From Rhodocytophaga aerolata (GTDB lineage Bacteria > Bacteroidota > Bacteroidia > Cytophagales > 172606-1): 64,000 bases of DNA. Shown here one piece after another: positions 40,001-45,041 of this stretch. The stretch covers positions 156,281 to 220,280 of the forward strand of contig NZ_JAUKPO010000011.1 of assembly GCF_030503435.1 (NCBI RefSeq). Reading direction: 5' to 3'. The position numbers and the translations under genes are program-made. The notes beneath the pieces were generated by a model. It did no database searches, had not been told where the DNA came from, and saw only the letters and a program-made list of their open reading frames with translations. Every line of letters begins with the position of its first letter. Positions within the stretch are counted from its first letter, which is position 1.

Positions 40001-40875
40001 CAGATGAAGAGCAAATTACAGTCTTAGTAAGTGCAGTGGGTGCGAATGCCATCCGGATTAATGCCGGAGGTACTACGCAGACAGTGAATGGTACTACCTG
40101 GGCTGGTTGTGTGTTTGGCAACTGTAACAATTATGTAAGCGGAGGCTTCCCATATACACCAAATTCATTACCAGTTATTAGTGGTGTCCCATCAGATATG
40201 AACCAGAGCATCTTCCACAGTGAATGGACCGGAGGTGCAACAGGTACGGGTGCAGTAGCTGTGGGTGCAGTAGCCTTTACATACAATGTACCGGTAACCA
40301 ATGGCAATTACTTAGTACGCCTGCATTTTGTAGAATTAAATAAGAATGGCCAGAATCTGCGGGTATTTGATGTGAATCTGGAAGGTGGTACGAAGGAATT
40401 GGTGAACTTCGACATCTTTAAAGAAGCCGGTGGCATGCTGAAAGCAATTGTACGGGAGTTCCCGGTTACGATTACTGACAGAAATGTTACCATCCAGTTT
40501 ATCCGTCAGATTGAAAACGCCAAAGTAAGTGCCATTGAAATAATCCCTGTTTCTAGTGTAAACACCCGGATTACCTCAGAGGTGAATGCTGCACAAAGTT
40601 TATCTGCTCTGTCACTCAACATCCATCCTAACCCGAACATTGGGGATAAAGTATATGTAGAGTTAACAGGCATGCAGATGGATGAACAGGTATTGCTTAC
40701 CCTTACAGACCTCAATGGACGAGTGATTCAGTCTATGTCTGCAACTGCGGATGAATATGGTGCCCTGAAAACAGGTATGAATTTGCAACAGCATATTCAA
40801 TCAGGCTTCTATATCCTTCAGGCAACTACCGATTCAGGCGCAAGCATCTACAAACGGATAGTTATTCAGAAGTAA
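25018..40875 (+). CDS. Giant (5,285 aa) T9SS-secreted multidomain adhesin/sugar-binding protein
   Basis: A signal peptide ends at FNYAQ (about residue 41). Modules in order (approximate residues): laminin-G-like 100-387; malectin 391-540; alternating cadherin and dystroglycan-type cadherin 544-944; laminin-G-like 949-1205; cadherin pair 1207-1408; laminin-G-like 1410-1675; BACON-like 1676-1775; malectin-like 1776-1963; BACON-like; Ig-like 2074-2191; glucose/sorbosone-dehydrogenase-type propeller 2192-2660; HYDIN-like, unnamed GNEP domain, BACON-like modules 2661-3465; malectin-like 3466-3629; OmpL47-like; HYDIN/GNEP/HYDIN 3727-4178; malectin; two SprB-like repeats 4338-4503; malectin/cadherin alternation to 5178; T9SS sorting domain (NIHPNPNIGDKVYVEL). 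The frame is uninterrupted for 15.8 kb. It is probably a surface adhesin or polysaccharide-binding fibre; catalysis by the propeller is unproven. Confidence 0.9.
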   Translation: MQKKYNSLYRHLGTLTGNWPLIVFISFAIGLLSYSFNYAQEAGFITWTDVTDKLNNKPVAAVEPDIRSTESINFSNTVHGPPLANESKIHSNTLIAFDDCTSPYSTLPCDQIAVNVPFQLNFDGTEGGLAVNDSTSGSGFTMALPHSAPRLTVDEPVTNQQINGYELSKLALNNGRLTITSSKGIMFRDPIVSPNTNSQVNALGVGINGSQRLRISTTLTNPFSSVAAADNGSQQAGIWYGINDNNYVKLVLAKAGGTNTQAKVQLVVENYGTATTLATTPAEINTANFNSTAGQQVTLILEIDPLTGTAAGYYQIAGGSKIVVSPTPTSTLNSLAVPSFIRNGVDHDTNASTEPLTFVGLHATHRNSTNPVNFSFENFSIDNFSTPVSVPFRINAGGSQLTAGSNVFTADEYFSPIPGEVSNATYSNPVLSNGGPEPQLYYDRRFGANINYNIPIVNGNYQVKLHMVENFQTSADKRKFDVDIEGVKVIDDIDLFVDGGYRAPIIKTFDVSVTDGQLNIAFVASIDKAIINAIEILPAPVASNQAPVFENTLYTFTKEENTAIGTEVGTISATDADGHTLTYSLTAGNQAGKFAINASTGLITLASALDYSTVSEYTLTVEVTDNGTPALSATTQVSINVTEVLPENQAPVVVNAITSQTTTSGSSFSFLVPSNTFSDEDGDALTLTASLADDSVLPAWLSFNGTTFSGNPQTAGNYSIKLTATDGKATASTLFSLTVEAAAPVNTAPVFASTSYSFSKEETAAVGSLIGSVSATDADGHSLVYSITAGNQAGKFAIDAGSGEITLAAALDYTTTAVYSLTVTATDNGTPVQSASAQLTINVTEVLAVNHTPVVANVLENKTATVGTIFSFAIPANTFSDEDGDELTLTASLADDSNLPAWLLFNGNTLSGLPTEVATYSIKVVATDGKASVSTEFTLTVSAAPIVACLPISTFPCNQVAVNIPFSLTFNGTEGGLSDKEGIQTGFTMADAYTGTRRVEDGTPSSQVRGYEPSRLTIANSRLSILSNKGISIVGNNNQINALGVAFNASQGRFVIETTLINPYKGSNDEQGGLWYGLNDKTFIRLAINNNRVVLRKELNDLSPITSDLNDPSRRNTASITNLNSQTVRLRIVVDPTANTVEGFYSTNGTTYINVGEGYPVKTLDIADMGITGANVHAGVFNTHRNATTPIIHVFDNFTIRPEEAPVNTAPVFANATYTFSKEETAAIGATVGSVSATDVDGHALVYSITAGNAAGKFAINPTSGEITLAAALDYSTASSYSLTLQATDNGTPALSATAQVTVNVSKVNKAPVIVSAPEAQTITAGQPFSFQTGSFSDPDASDVLTYSASLADNSVLPAWVQFNAATQVFSGTAPVTPGSITIRVTATDQALASVSATFAITIEAVQVIPCSPISTLPCDQINVPLPYVLNFDGNEGGLTDKNNAQLGFTMVDAYTGTRLAVDGTASSAVIGYEPSKLTLANGRLSILTNKGIAFTNATQENNNQLNTLGVGVMANGKLTLETTVVNPFNGTSSEQGGLWFGINDKTFLKLVVSGNRVELRKELNDVSNTAGAELANPDQRITLVINGLNTQTVRLRMVVDLVAGTAEAFYSTDGITYVNAGARYATSSLNVADMALAGKQVYTGIFATHRNATTPVTFTFDNFSVTSDGVAAKVLAFSPTALDFTVLQGGTITAKSAVLSASAGTPVVSLTKSTASWLTLPAAGLGTLTFGAGQINSAMAPGIYEATVTANAEGYMAANLTIRLTVTSPVAAQEIKVNFQDPATTPPTGWVSDYGQPFGARIGANQGNALEYGWKARSNGSPLDLSVGGTTPGNGRNRNTTLNPDIDVLLATLMHMQADDITGTFNGTKAEGYWEIKVANGEYNVTVTAGDGEPGTVPEIHSLNVEGVSAISGFVPAGTAGTLTRFRTATVRVTVTDGLLTINADGGTNTKINSAIITPVNVSPFLHWSANEQSLVIERGTAETNKTFSLDLVNSTGEDNAVISLTANYGGGAANWLSFNATHTSSEPNVTFDYTAAKNLPLGTYTVLVTASAQGFTSAITTIQITVVEPGSIQPYVVSSTPANGATNVSVNIASIAANDLFVPEVPGFKGGVNNETLNTSTVKLLKISGSSTTEILGIVQGTGGGDAISFSPTFALEPNTTYKFVVTAGVKAYSGASFLPYEATFTTGELTTPDGPTAVEFAPKQVIPGTIGKKYTSLTFGPDGRFYALRLDGVIERFVVDRETGMLSGQTEIRTVINKYGARSAVGLVFDPASTPSNLIAYVSHCTAGLTNAPEFDGNLSRLTGGNLETEQLVLTKLPRSAKDHLVNNIVFGPDGALYFCQGSNSSMGAYDGTWQREESLLAGAVLRLDLQKLAGLTLPLDVRTTANQSLINAAPAANIRMSDGTYNPYATNSPLTIYASGVRNAYDLLWHSNGQLYVPTNGSAAGGNSPASVMGTRRPDGSFYNGPVVPATTSVKVQNDWLFRVNPFKPVGFFGHPNPLRGEYVTNRGYLDNPKYATTQGPDANYRGAAFNFELNKSPNGVIEYKSNAFGGALKGRILVCRFSGGSDIIILEPGSMENLASINSADDDDKIYDIVKFQTGSGTNGVPGLSGFTNPLDITEDVQTGNLYVIEYNWNNTAGQTAQLVLLKATTPSAPVGIASVSPAKIVDNDVAGGEAGKTHTITLANKGNTTLLVTGITLAGTDVNQFQLLGAPAASTASPVSIAPNSAITFNVAFNPTSVGVKTAKLSVTSVNNTVKEVALNGLGTIGLSGSNEPSLQAVLDVHGINVNVGDDNKSTNIIHSNTTQQKAALLGEEIAAQRFQRAEDGPVTIQPLSVFGPTHTGGIVTGFGWYVSGDANAKNELFTVANSSYQTVDVQTTGNLSFDPGTASFGFYSRWPFFNNRHLYSEDALNTFEGTIPHHVRVYPLKNTDGTVVENAYIIATEEHISGFDYQDVVVIAYNVKPVVVRELTFSTPSIAFTHTPGLPTATQTVSLSANTGTPALTLTKSAGSDWLVLPQPALGALTFGINETGLATGTYSATVTAAASGYTSATLTVSLTVNAPAPFAVINVSNNELIFDGVKSTTITKRLTITNTGNQMLNLGNVTISGTNASNFIPDNITVEGEPTGNAIGPDETKTLQISFVPGSAVATFNAVLNIPSDALNSPALSVGLYGMSLNGFEGNNEPPLQTVVDVLGYKINVGWTTLADGIQATLKGEEVAVQLFEKATEGVVTILPVARYSPNQELPFGFYTKQNEAPLRTAVGTLSGVSGQHQALFPQIVAGSDRFDPQTGVFGIYVQGLQNRLSYTEDPLNAGGPALHAVRTYPLKDRQGVLVPNSYLVCFEDASNGDYQDYVFVLQNVIPAGTRKALAFNPTSLNFNVPLNGTTAAKIATLSASNGTPASVSLTKSANSNWLILPATTLGDLSFGVNVNGLAAGVYTATVTAAAAGYTNATLTVNMRIADIGANATRINFQLATTATPAGYLADAGLAYSEARGYGWVNPTTKVPKDHTASMRERTSATVETRLRTLALMQSSTSPQTPGSWEMKVAPGQYNVTVGVGDLDFFDSNHTINVEGVAAITNFIPTAQNPFRTATVTVEVTDGMLTIDANGGTNTKINFVIVDQATAEGDFIPPVASVQFKGALQTPGIYRNNVVVSVNASDAGGSELANVLYSINNGPFTEYYTPLLINTAGTYSIRARAIDGNGNEFTSAATAFSVVIPELNNTSMLVENLDKFPANDRLTFSLIQEPWRRSNGDGTFTPYNRNHDQVKVRISNKGAGVLNISNLGLTNTAAWKITQVNNVVFDAATMLPLTINPGSSVEVGIQFVAQFTSGRIRILNDTLHIASNDDFSPRKSLVLHGMWQARGEGGNEPYASEIIRAFGFKTSTGFNSNDGTNAGTSLLLNTDEILSSFFVKADAGKPVYVIQMGAYHGCCSSVESFQWYAKGSTTNTTVFAHNSLDGQSLLPMRNASSTLLADGTFNPTGAFGFKVSASYSDRTRNSEGKIGVRVWKAIDPNGNIIPNAYIIGHDYIGTPGVTNYDYQDNVFYISNVKPEVGAANFSELAAAPSAVDFGSKQIGTNTNRTIDLKNLGLTYANGSSDPAITIKSVEIVGANLNEFTVSTPASVSLAPQATTTVTVGFRPGSRGIKNAALLVYYNSSLSPLRIPLYGIADDNCSVISVAKRIKSGADANVSINGKAWEADRTYRQGSVQLDKPAATPIASTEDDVLYQTYLSSTTNLAEIRYQIPVTNGNYMVRMHFVENFFTVEGSRVFSINIENQTRLTNLDIFREVGYKVALVKDFEVGVSDGRLDIRFNPTANRLAIAGLEIFTTATNPNAIALTQQSVTGSECGVANGSITLGVTNSTATSLLYKVGQNGTYQTSPVFANLASGLYTFYVKENVTGGCETSSVFTIPDRNNNLAFTVNAPLLSCNALTGSATVTNITGGSGNYTITWNTLPVQTGATANNLAEGVYTVTVTDATGCSKSQEVTVGRQTDCQVATLRINAGGPQVSLPSGVSFSADQYFNNTYTYQNLNLGDIANTTDDVLYRTERGSNTDMGTFAYNIPVRNGNHKVVLHFAEIYFVGANDAGKRVFDVRMEGQTRLSNYDIVADGGAMAAITKSLDVSVTDGTLTIEFAGKVNRPKVSAIEVISSFPVTNNAPVLATIDNKTVMVGQTLSFTATATDADASQTKTYSLVGAPQGATINATTGAFSWTPAQTGSFSFTVKVTDNGTPALSDEEQITVLVSAVGANAIRINAGGAAFMASGNRQFIADTYFSGTTRTFSLASGDILNTTDDVLYHSERSDAAFSYNIPVSNGTYNVVLHFAEIWYGAPGGGAGGSGKRLFHVDMEGSRKLTNYDIYAAAGGAMRPVQSTWPVTVADGTLNINFLTGAANMPKVSAIEVIPVSIVNQAPVLATIGNKTVTVGQTLSFTATATDADASQTKTYSLVGAPQGATINATTGAFSWTPAQTGSFSFTVKVTDNGTPALSDEEQITVLVSAVGANAIRINAGGTTQTVNGTTWAGCVFGNCNNYVSGGFPYTPNSLPVISGVPSDMNQSIFHSEWTGGATGTGAVAVGAVAFTYNVPVTNGNYLVRLHFVELNKNGQNLRVFDVNLEGGTKELVNFDIFKEAGGMLKAIVREFPVTITDRNVTIQFIRQIENAKVSAIEIIPVSSVNTRITSEVNAAQSLSALSLNIHPNPNIGDKVYVELTGMQMDEQVLLTLTDLNGRVIQSMSATADEYGALKTGMNLQQHIQSGFYILQATTDSGASIYKRIVIQK
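39050..39308 (+). repeat. 259-bp direct repeat, copy 1
   Basis: Identical to 39809-40067 except one silent G/A at 39255. It codes for most of one dystroglycan-cadherin-like module and the first residues of the next malectin domain (ANAIRINAGG). Spacing is 759 bp, exactly 253 codons, inside the giant gene. Confidence 0.95.
39809..40067 (+). repeat. 259-bp direct repeat, copy 2
   Basis: Second copy, offset 759 bp, with the single difference at 40014. Recombination between the copies would delete or add one in-frame 253-residue cadherin-malectin unit. Confidence 0.95.
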
Positions 40876-40909
40876 GTAAGCTAAATCATATTCGTTACTT
40901 TGTTAACTT

Positions 40910-40941
40910 AAAAGAGCTGCATTTTGTGCAGCTCTTTTTTT
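40910..40941 (+). terminator. Intrinsic terminator of the giant gene
   Basis: AAGAGCTGC...GCAGCTCTT with an ATTTTGT loop, followed by seven T residues. It overlaps the stop codon of the convergent GNAT gene by two bases. Confidence 0.88.
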
Positions 40942-41467
40942 ATATACTCTTCTCCATTACTAGTATGGTCCGGTGTTCATCTTTCATAAAGGGAAAATCT
41001 AGCCTAAAAGCTTCTTTCCTGGTGAAGCCCATTTTCTCATAAAACCCTCTGGCAGGGCTGCTATCCATAGCTTTTAGCCAGACAAAACGTTTGTTCCATT
41101 CCGCAGCTACTTGGCAAACGAATTCTATAGCTGCCTTGCCTATTCCTTTCCCAGAAACCTGTTTGAGCAGGTAAATTCTTTCCAGCTCCAGACACGCTGT
41201 TGCCGGGTAGGGAGCTAGCGGCTTTTCATTGTTGATCTTCAAAAAGCCCACCGGTTCACTTTCTAGCTGCACCAGGTAAAAATAACTTTTCTCAGCTTGC
41301 AGTTCTCTGGCAAGCGTTTCCGGTGTAAAGTTACGGGCAATATAATTTTCTCCTTTATCCGTCCATAAATAGGTATAATGTTCCCGGTACGATTGTATAG
41401 CCACTCTCAGAATGGTGGGTATTTCATTCTCCGTACATACTTGTAGTTGTAAACTTGGCACTTGCAT
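40940..41467 (-). CDS. GNAT family N-acetyltransferase
   Basis: A 175-residue GNAT fold. The acetyl-CoA pyrophosphate loop is QVSGKGIGKAAIEFV (about residues 105-119), following the beta-4 strand CLELERIYLL. The C-terminal part (SPARGFYEKMGFTRKEAFRLDF) is the usual GNAT beta-6/7 region. These enzymes transfer acetyl from acetyl-CoA to an amine of a small molecule, peptide or antibiotic. The substrate cannot be told. Monocistronic, convergent with the giant gene, and sharing its terminator region. Confidence 0.9.
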   Translation of the reverse strand: MQVPSLQLQVCTENEIPTILRVAIQSYREHYTYLWTDKGENYIARNFTPETLARELQAEKSYFYLVQLESEPVGFLKINNEKPLAPYPATACLELERIYLLKQVSGKGIGKAAIEFVCQVAAEWNKRFVWLKAMDSSPARGFYEKMGFTRKEAFRLDFPFMKDEHRTILVMEKSI

Positions 41468-41516
41468 AACAGGGTTGTTTACTGTTTACAAGCATAATAG
41501 GTTTTGCCAGCATTCT

Positions 41517-41562
41517 CATGTAAATAAGCAATGCAACAGAAGATGTATTGCTTATTTACATG
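41517..41562. repeat. 16-bp perfect inverted repeat without T tract
   Basis: CATGTAAATAAGCAAT (41517-41532) is exactly complementary to 41547-41562, around a 14-base loop. It lies between the carboxymuconolactone decarboxylase and GNAT genes, both on the minus strand. Lack of a flanking T tract argues against an ordinary terminator. Confidence 0.8.
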
Positions 41563-41606
41563 GGAGTACTTATTAAATAGAAATCCTTCCGGTGAGATAC
41601 GGCCGC

Positions 41607-42179
41607 CTATACCTCAACTTCTTTTTTCTTGCCGGGCATTCTTTCTAGCTGGCACAAATTATCGGAGTGAATGTTGAAGGCCAGATTCATCAGATTGTAG
41701 TAGTGCTCTGTAGATACAATCCAGGCAATCTCTACCAGTTCCCGGTCTGAAAAATAATGCTGGGCTCTGCCAAACGTAGCATCTGATACTTTCTTTTCCA
41801 GGGTTAATTCCTGGGCAAAAAGCAGGGCAGCCCGATCGGCATCGCTGTACAACGGGCTAGTCATCAGTTCATCCAGGTGATAAAACTTCTCCGTATTCTG
41901 GTGGGCTTTAAGGGCAAATGCAATTCCAATATCCATGCAAAAGCTGCAGGTATTAATCTGTGCTACGTGGTGCCGGATTAACAAAACCAGTTCTCTTTTC
42001 AGAACCATTTTCTTCTCCAGCCGGCTTATCTTATTAGAAAACAGACTGAAGCCTAAAGGTAGTCGGGCATACGCGATCTTCAGCGGACTGAGCACTTTAC
42101 CAAACAGGTATTTGGAGAAGGCATACATCAGTTTCATAAGCCCTGCAGGCTGTTCAATAGGTGTTAAACGGGTTTCCAT
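41607..42179 (-). CDS. Carboxymuconolactone decarboxylase/AhpD-like protein
   Basis: A 190-residue helical protein with the redox motif CSFCMDIG (about residues 97-104), in the form CxxC followed by a downstream acidic/His pattern, as in AhpD-like alkylhydroperoxidases. The middle region DADRAALLFAQELTLEKKVSD is the conserved core helix. In many bacteria such a gene is coupled to a SigJ-type sigma factor, as here (115 bases upstream, same strand), so peroxide or electrophile defence is likely. Direct enzymatic activity is not shown by the sequence. It may be the main target of the sigma factor. Confidence 0.88.
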   Translation of the reverse strand: METRLTPIEQPAGLMKLMYAFSKYLFGKVLSPLKIAYARLPLGFSLFSNKISRLEKKMVLKRELVLLIRHHVAQINTCSFCMDIGIAFALKAHQNTEKFYHLDELMTSPLYSDADRAALLFAQELTLEKKVSDATFGRAQHYFSDRELVEIAWIVSTEHYYNLMNLAFNIHSDNLCQLERMPGKKKEVEV

Positions 42180-42293
42180 AGGTTTTAAAAGTTTTTACCC
42201 CTATGAGGGCAAAAGCCGTTGGATGTGACAAAAAATAAAAACTATTTTTCGTCTTCCACAACGATTATGTAGAACCTGCAACCCATCAGCTAG

Positions 42294-43142
42294 TTAAGGT
42301 AGGATAATTTTATCAGGATTTCGGATGAAAAACAGGTTGCGTATTTTATCTCCATCTATCTCGACGGTTCCCACTGTATCTGGTACAGAATTCAGGTAGA
42401 ATAAAATACCCCAGGCTCCATTCATCCAGATAAGTTTTCCCTCAAGAAGCGTCTCAGGGTCTAACTGCAAGATATATTTCAGGAATTTGCGTATGTTTTT
42501 GCCTCCATAAATAGGTTTGAGGGCAGCAGCCACTTTGCCTCCCCCATCCTGATACATCACAATATCTTCCCAGAAAAACTCTTCAAGCTGAGAAAGGTCT
42601 TTCTCATGCATGGCTCTAAGTAAAGCATTCAGCAGGGCTTGTTGTTTGGCTACCTCTGCAGGCTGCTGCAACCCTCCCTTGCGTACTTTTTCTTTTGCCC
42701 GGTGGAAAAGCTGCCGGCAGTTATCAGAAGTTATTTGCAAGGTATCGGCAATCTGTTGGTGGGAATAGGCAAATACCTCTTTTAGCACAAATACAGCCCG
42801 CTCGTACGGATTCAATTTTTCGAGTAAGAAAAGCAGGGCGTACTCCAGGGTGTATTCCTCTGGCAGGCCTTGCTCAGCGAATAACGGCTGGGGCAGCCAA
42901 ATGCCTTTGTACACCTCCCGCTGCTTTTTTACTTGTTCAAGCCTGGCCAGTGCTTTGTTAATAAGAATACGGCTCAGATAAGCTTTTACTTCTTTTACCT
43001 GCGAACGGTCTGCCTGTAGCCATGTTTCAAACGTATCCTGCACCAAGTCTTCAGCGGCTGGCACCTCCCCTAGCATATGATAGGCAATGGTAAACAGATA
43101 GGATTTATATTGATAGATATCAACAGGCGGCATAGATAGCAA
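42294..43142 (-). CDS. SigJ-like ECF sigma factor with C-terminal SnoaL-type domain
   Basis: 282 residues. Sigma region 2 is at about 8-75 (YLFTIAYHMLGEVPAAEDLVQDTFETWL) and region 4 at about 110-165 (LNPYERAVFVLKEVFAYSHQQIADTL). A SnoaL/NTF2-like domain (about 175-280) replaces an anti-sigma partner, as in ECF41/SigJ factors, where this domain controls activity. No anti-sigma gene is adjacent. The decarboxylase/AhpD-like gene downstream is the typical ECF41 partner. A -7 box lies at 43183-43190. The stress signal is unknown. Confidence 0.92.
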   Translation of the reverse strand: MLSMPPVDIYQYKSYLFTIAYHMLGEVPAAEDLVQDTFETWLQADRSQVKEVKAYLSRILINKALARLEQVKKQREVYKGIWLPQPLFAEQGLPEEYTLEYALLFLLEKLNPYERAVFVLKEVFAYSHQQIADTLQITSDNCRQLFHRAKEKVRKGGLQQPAEVAKQQALLNALLRAMHEKDLSQLEEFFWEDIVMYQDGGGKVAAALKPIYGGKNIRKFLKYILQLDPETLLEGKLIWMNGAWGILFYLNSVPDTVGTVEIDGDKIRNLFFIRNPDKIILP

Positions 43143-43182
43143 ACAATGGTTACAGAAAAGTACAACCTATCCCTATAAAAGT

Positions 43183-43190
43183 CAAAGATA
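43183..43190 (-). promoter_or_regulatory. -7 box of the sigJ-like gene
   Basis: The minus strand reads TATCTTTG, 40 bases before the ATG, in the 53-base gap after the WYL fusion gene. Confidence 0.45.
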
Positions 43191-43195
43191 CCTAA

Positions 43196-44923
43196 TTAGA
43201 AAAGTACTTTTTCTGCCCACTCCAGGCCATTGGGTAAGTCAGCTGTAGTGAATTCCAGATGGATTACCCGCCGGTGTTTCTGGTTTATGGTTTTGGAAGA
43301 GGCATGCAAAAGCAAAGGCTTCATCAGGTGTATACCTCCGCATCCTACCTCACAGGTAAATGGTAAACTATTCTGAGTGATCAGGGCTATTTCTTCATCC
43401 GACAGCCTTTTGTTGTGTGAACCCGGAATTACTTTCAAGGCACCATTTTTTTCATCCGTATCGTCTAAATGAATACGGATAGTCACCGTATTTTTCAGTA
43501 CGTCTTCTGGCGGGCAAACGCCTATCAGGTCTTCTTTTTTGGTCCATCCGAAAAAACCTACTGTTTCTATTTTTTCCTTCACGGTAATAGTTGTATCCTG
43601 ATGCCACGTAACGTACCAGTTGGATAGAGGCGGTTTATCGAAATAAATGGCTTTGGAAAGAAAAAGCCCCGGACTAATGGCCGAAAGAATGGTTTTCAGG
43701 TTCTGGTTGAACAGTACATGTTGCAAACCTTTGATCTCCTGCAGAAAATTTCTCACGGCATGTACAGGCTTGCCTTCCCCCGTGGGAGGGTAGGCTTTGG
43801 CAATAAGTGTTTTCACATGGCTCATTTCCTTTTTGGTAAACACATGTGGCAGAATAGTAAAGCCAGTATGGGTAAGCTTCCGGATCTGGTTTTCCAGCTT
43901 GGCTTGATGGATTTCATAACTGTACTGATCCAGAGCATGTGCCAGGGTGTCTTTGATGCAGCGTTTCAGTCTTTCCGGTGCCAGCACTTTTACCGAATCG
44001 CCAAAGCTTAGAACCTCCTTTTCCAGCTCATAATTATGCTGCACATACAAAGAAATAACCACGCCGTTGCTGTGCTTTTCTACTAGTTTTTGGGACGGGT
44101 GCATAGGTTTAGTGAGCACATATGGAGCTATTTTCTGTTCAAAAAACAGCACTACTTCCATAGGTTCCTGATTCAGGTTTACCGTTACCCCAATCACATG
44201 TTTAAAATATCCTTTCAAGTCAATGTCTACACACGGAGTAAAAGGCTCGTCTGTTTCCTCTATGCCCATAATGCGGTCTAGAGCCAGGTTCAGCAGCGGA
44301 TCTCCTTTGCCTTTACAGCCCAACACAAACCATCGGTTGCGGTGCTCTTTCAGGTAGTACGGATGAAAGACAAATGTACTTGCCTCCCTGGCTTTAAACG
44401 ACTGGTAACTAAGCAAAATAGCCTTTTTCTTTTGTACAGCTGTGTAAAGGGTAGGGATATGCTCCAACCCTTTCAGATGATCGTTTTTCTCAAAATCAAT
44501 AAAGGTTTCCGATTTGGTTTTAGACGTATATATTTTGTCTTCCAGCCGCTGTACAATCTCCCCCAGGTCTTGAAATTGGCTAAATCCTTTGAACTGCTTC
44601 AGAATATCTACCACCTCAGATAGCTTCGTCAGATCACCATCTGTGAGGGGAATGTTCGTGATGGAGTAACTGGGATCTTCATAGGTATAATATTTTTTAT
44701 CGATCACCTGAATAGGCGCATTATAGCCTAGCTTATCGCTGCGCATCATCTGCAAATCCATTTGCACGGTACGCCGGCTAACCCCCTTATCAATGCCTTC
44801 ATACTCATACAAGGCTTCGGAGCACTTTTCAATCAGATCTTCCAGCGTCCACTTGCGGTAGCGGTTTCGCAGGCAATTGTCAAGCGTGCGGTAGCGGATA
44901 AGGGCATTGCGGTTTACTGGCAT
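43196..44923 (-). CDS. HTH-WYL transcription regulator fused to phytanoyl-CoA dioxygenase domain
   Basis: 575 residues in one uninterrupted frame. Residues 1-80 form an atypical winged-HTH (DKGVSRRTVQMDLQMMRS). Residues 150-225 are a WYL domain (AILLSYQSF, FHPYYLKEHRNRWFVLG, LALDRI) and 240-335 the WCX extension. Residues 345-575 are a complete PhyH domain with Fe(II) ligands His441 and Asp443 (WHQDTT) and His540 (LLLHASSKT), and a 2-oxoglutarate-binding Arg551/552 (HRRVIHLEF). WYL proteins are ligand-responsive regulators, and PhyH enzymes are oxygen- and 2-oxoglutarate-dependent hydroxylases. The gene is divergent from an RtcB gene across 118 bases, so it likely controls RNA repair. What the dioxygenase modifies is unknown. 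Confidence 0.92.
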   Translation of the reverse strand: MPVNRNALIRYRTLDNCLRNRYRKWTLEDLIEKCSEALYEYEGIDKGVSRRTVQMDLQMMRSDKLGYNAPIQVIDKKYYTYEDPSYSITNIPLTDGDLTKLSEVVDILKQFKGFSQFQDLGEIVQRLEDKIYTSKTKSETFIDFEKNDHLKGLEHIPTLYTAVQKKKAILLSYQSFKAREASTFVFHPYYLKEHRNRWFVLGCKGKGDPLLNLALDRIMGIEETDEPFTPCVDIDLKGYFKHVIGVTVNLNQEPMEVVLFFEQKIAPYVLTKPMHPSQKLVEKHSNGVVISLYVQHNYELEKEVLSFGDSVKVLAPERLKRCIKDTLAHALDQYSYEIHQAKLENQIRKLTHTGFTILPHVFTKKEMSHVKTLIAKAYPPTGEGKPVHAVRNFLQEIKGLQHVLFNQNLKTILSAISPGLFLSKAIYFDKPPLSNWYVTWHQDTTITVKEKIETVGFFGWTKKEDLIGVCPPEDVLKNTVTIRIHLDDTDEKNGALKVIPGSHNKRLSDEEIALITQNSLPFTCEVGCGGIHLMKPLLLHASSKTINQKHRRVIHLEFTTADLPNGLEWAEKVLF

Positions 44924-45041
44924 AACAGGATGTTTTTAGAAAAATAAAAAAAACTTTTCTCTACGCAAAAACACTGCGCAGCAAGCCCATTGCTTTGAAG
45001 TAAGATTTAACAAAATAGCTATTCTCAGAAAATAAACTTTT
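44924..45041. promoter_or_regulatory. Bidirectional promoter region of WYL-PhyH and rtcB
   Basis: 118 bases between divergent starts. It contains CTGCGCAG (44974-44981), an 8-bp palindrome, and GCAA...TTGC beside it. No clear TAnnTTTG or sigma-54 box was found. Confidence 0.4.

Noticed and set aside
25494..40715. Many antisense ORFs of 60-190 codons inside the giant gene
   Set aside because: They are mirror frames of repetitive Thr/Ala/Gly-rich coding sequence; translations show low complexity and repeat together with the sense modules.
42179..42294. SigJ-AhpD-like pair as a novel system
   Set aside because: This pairing is a well-known ECF41 arrangement, so it is annotated but not reported as new.
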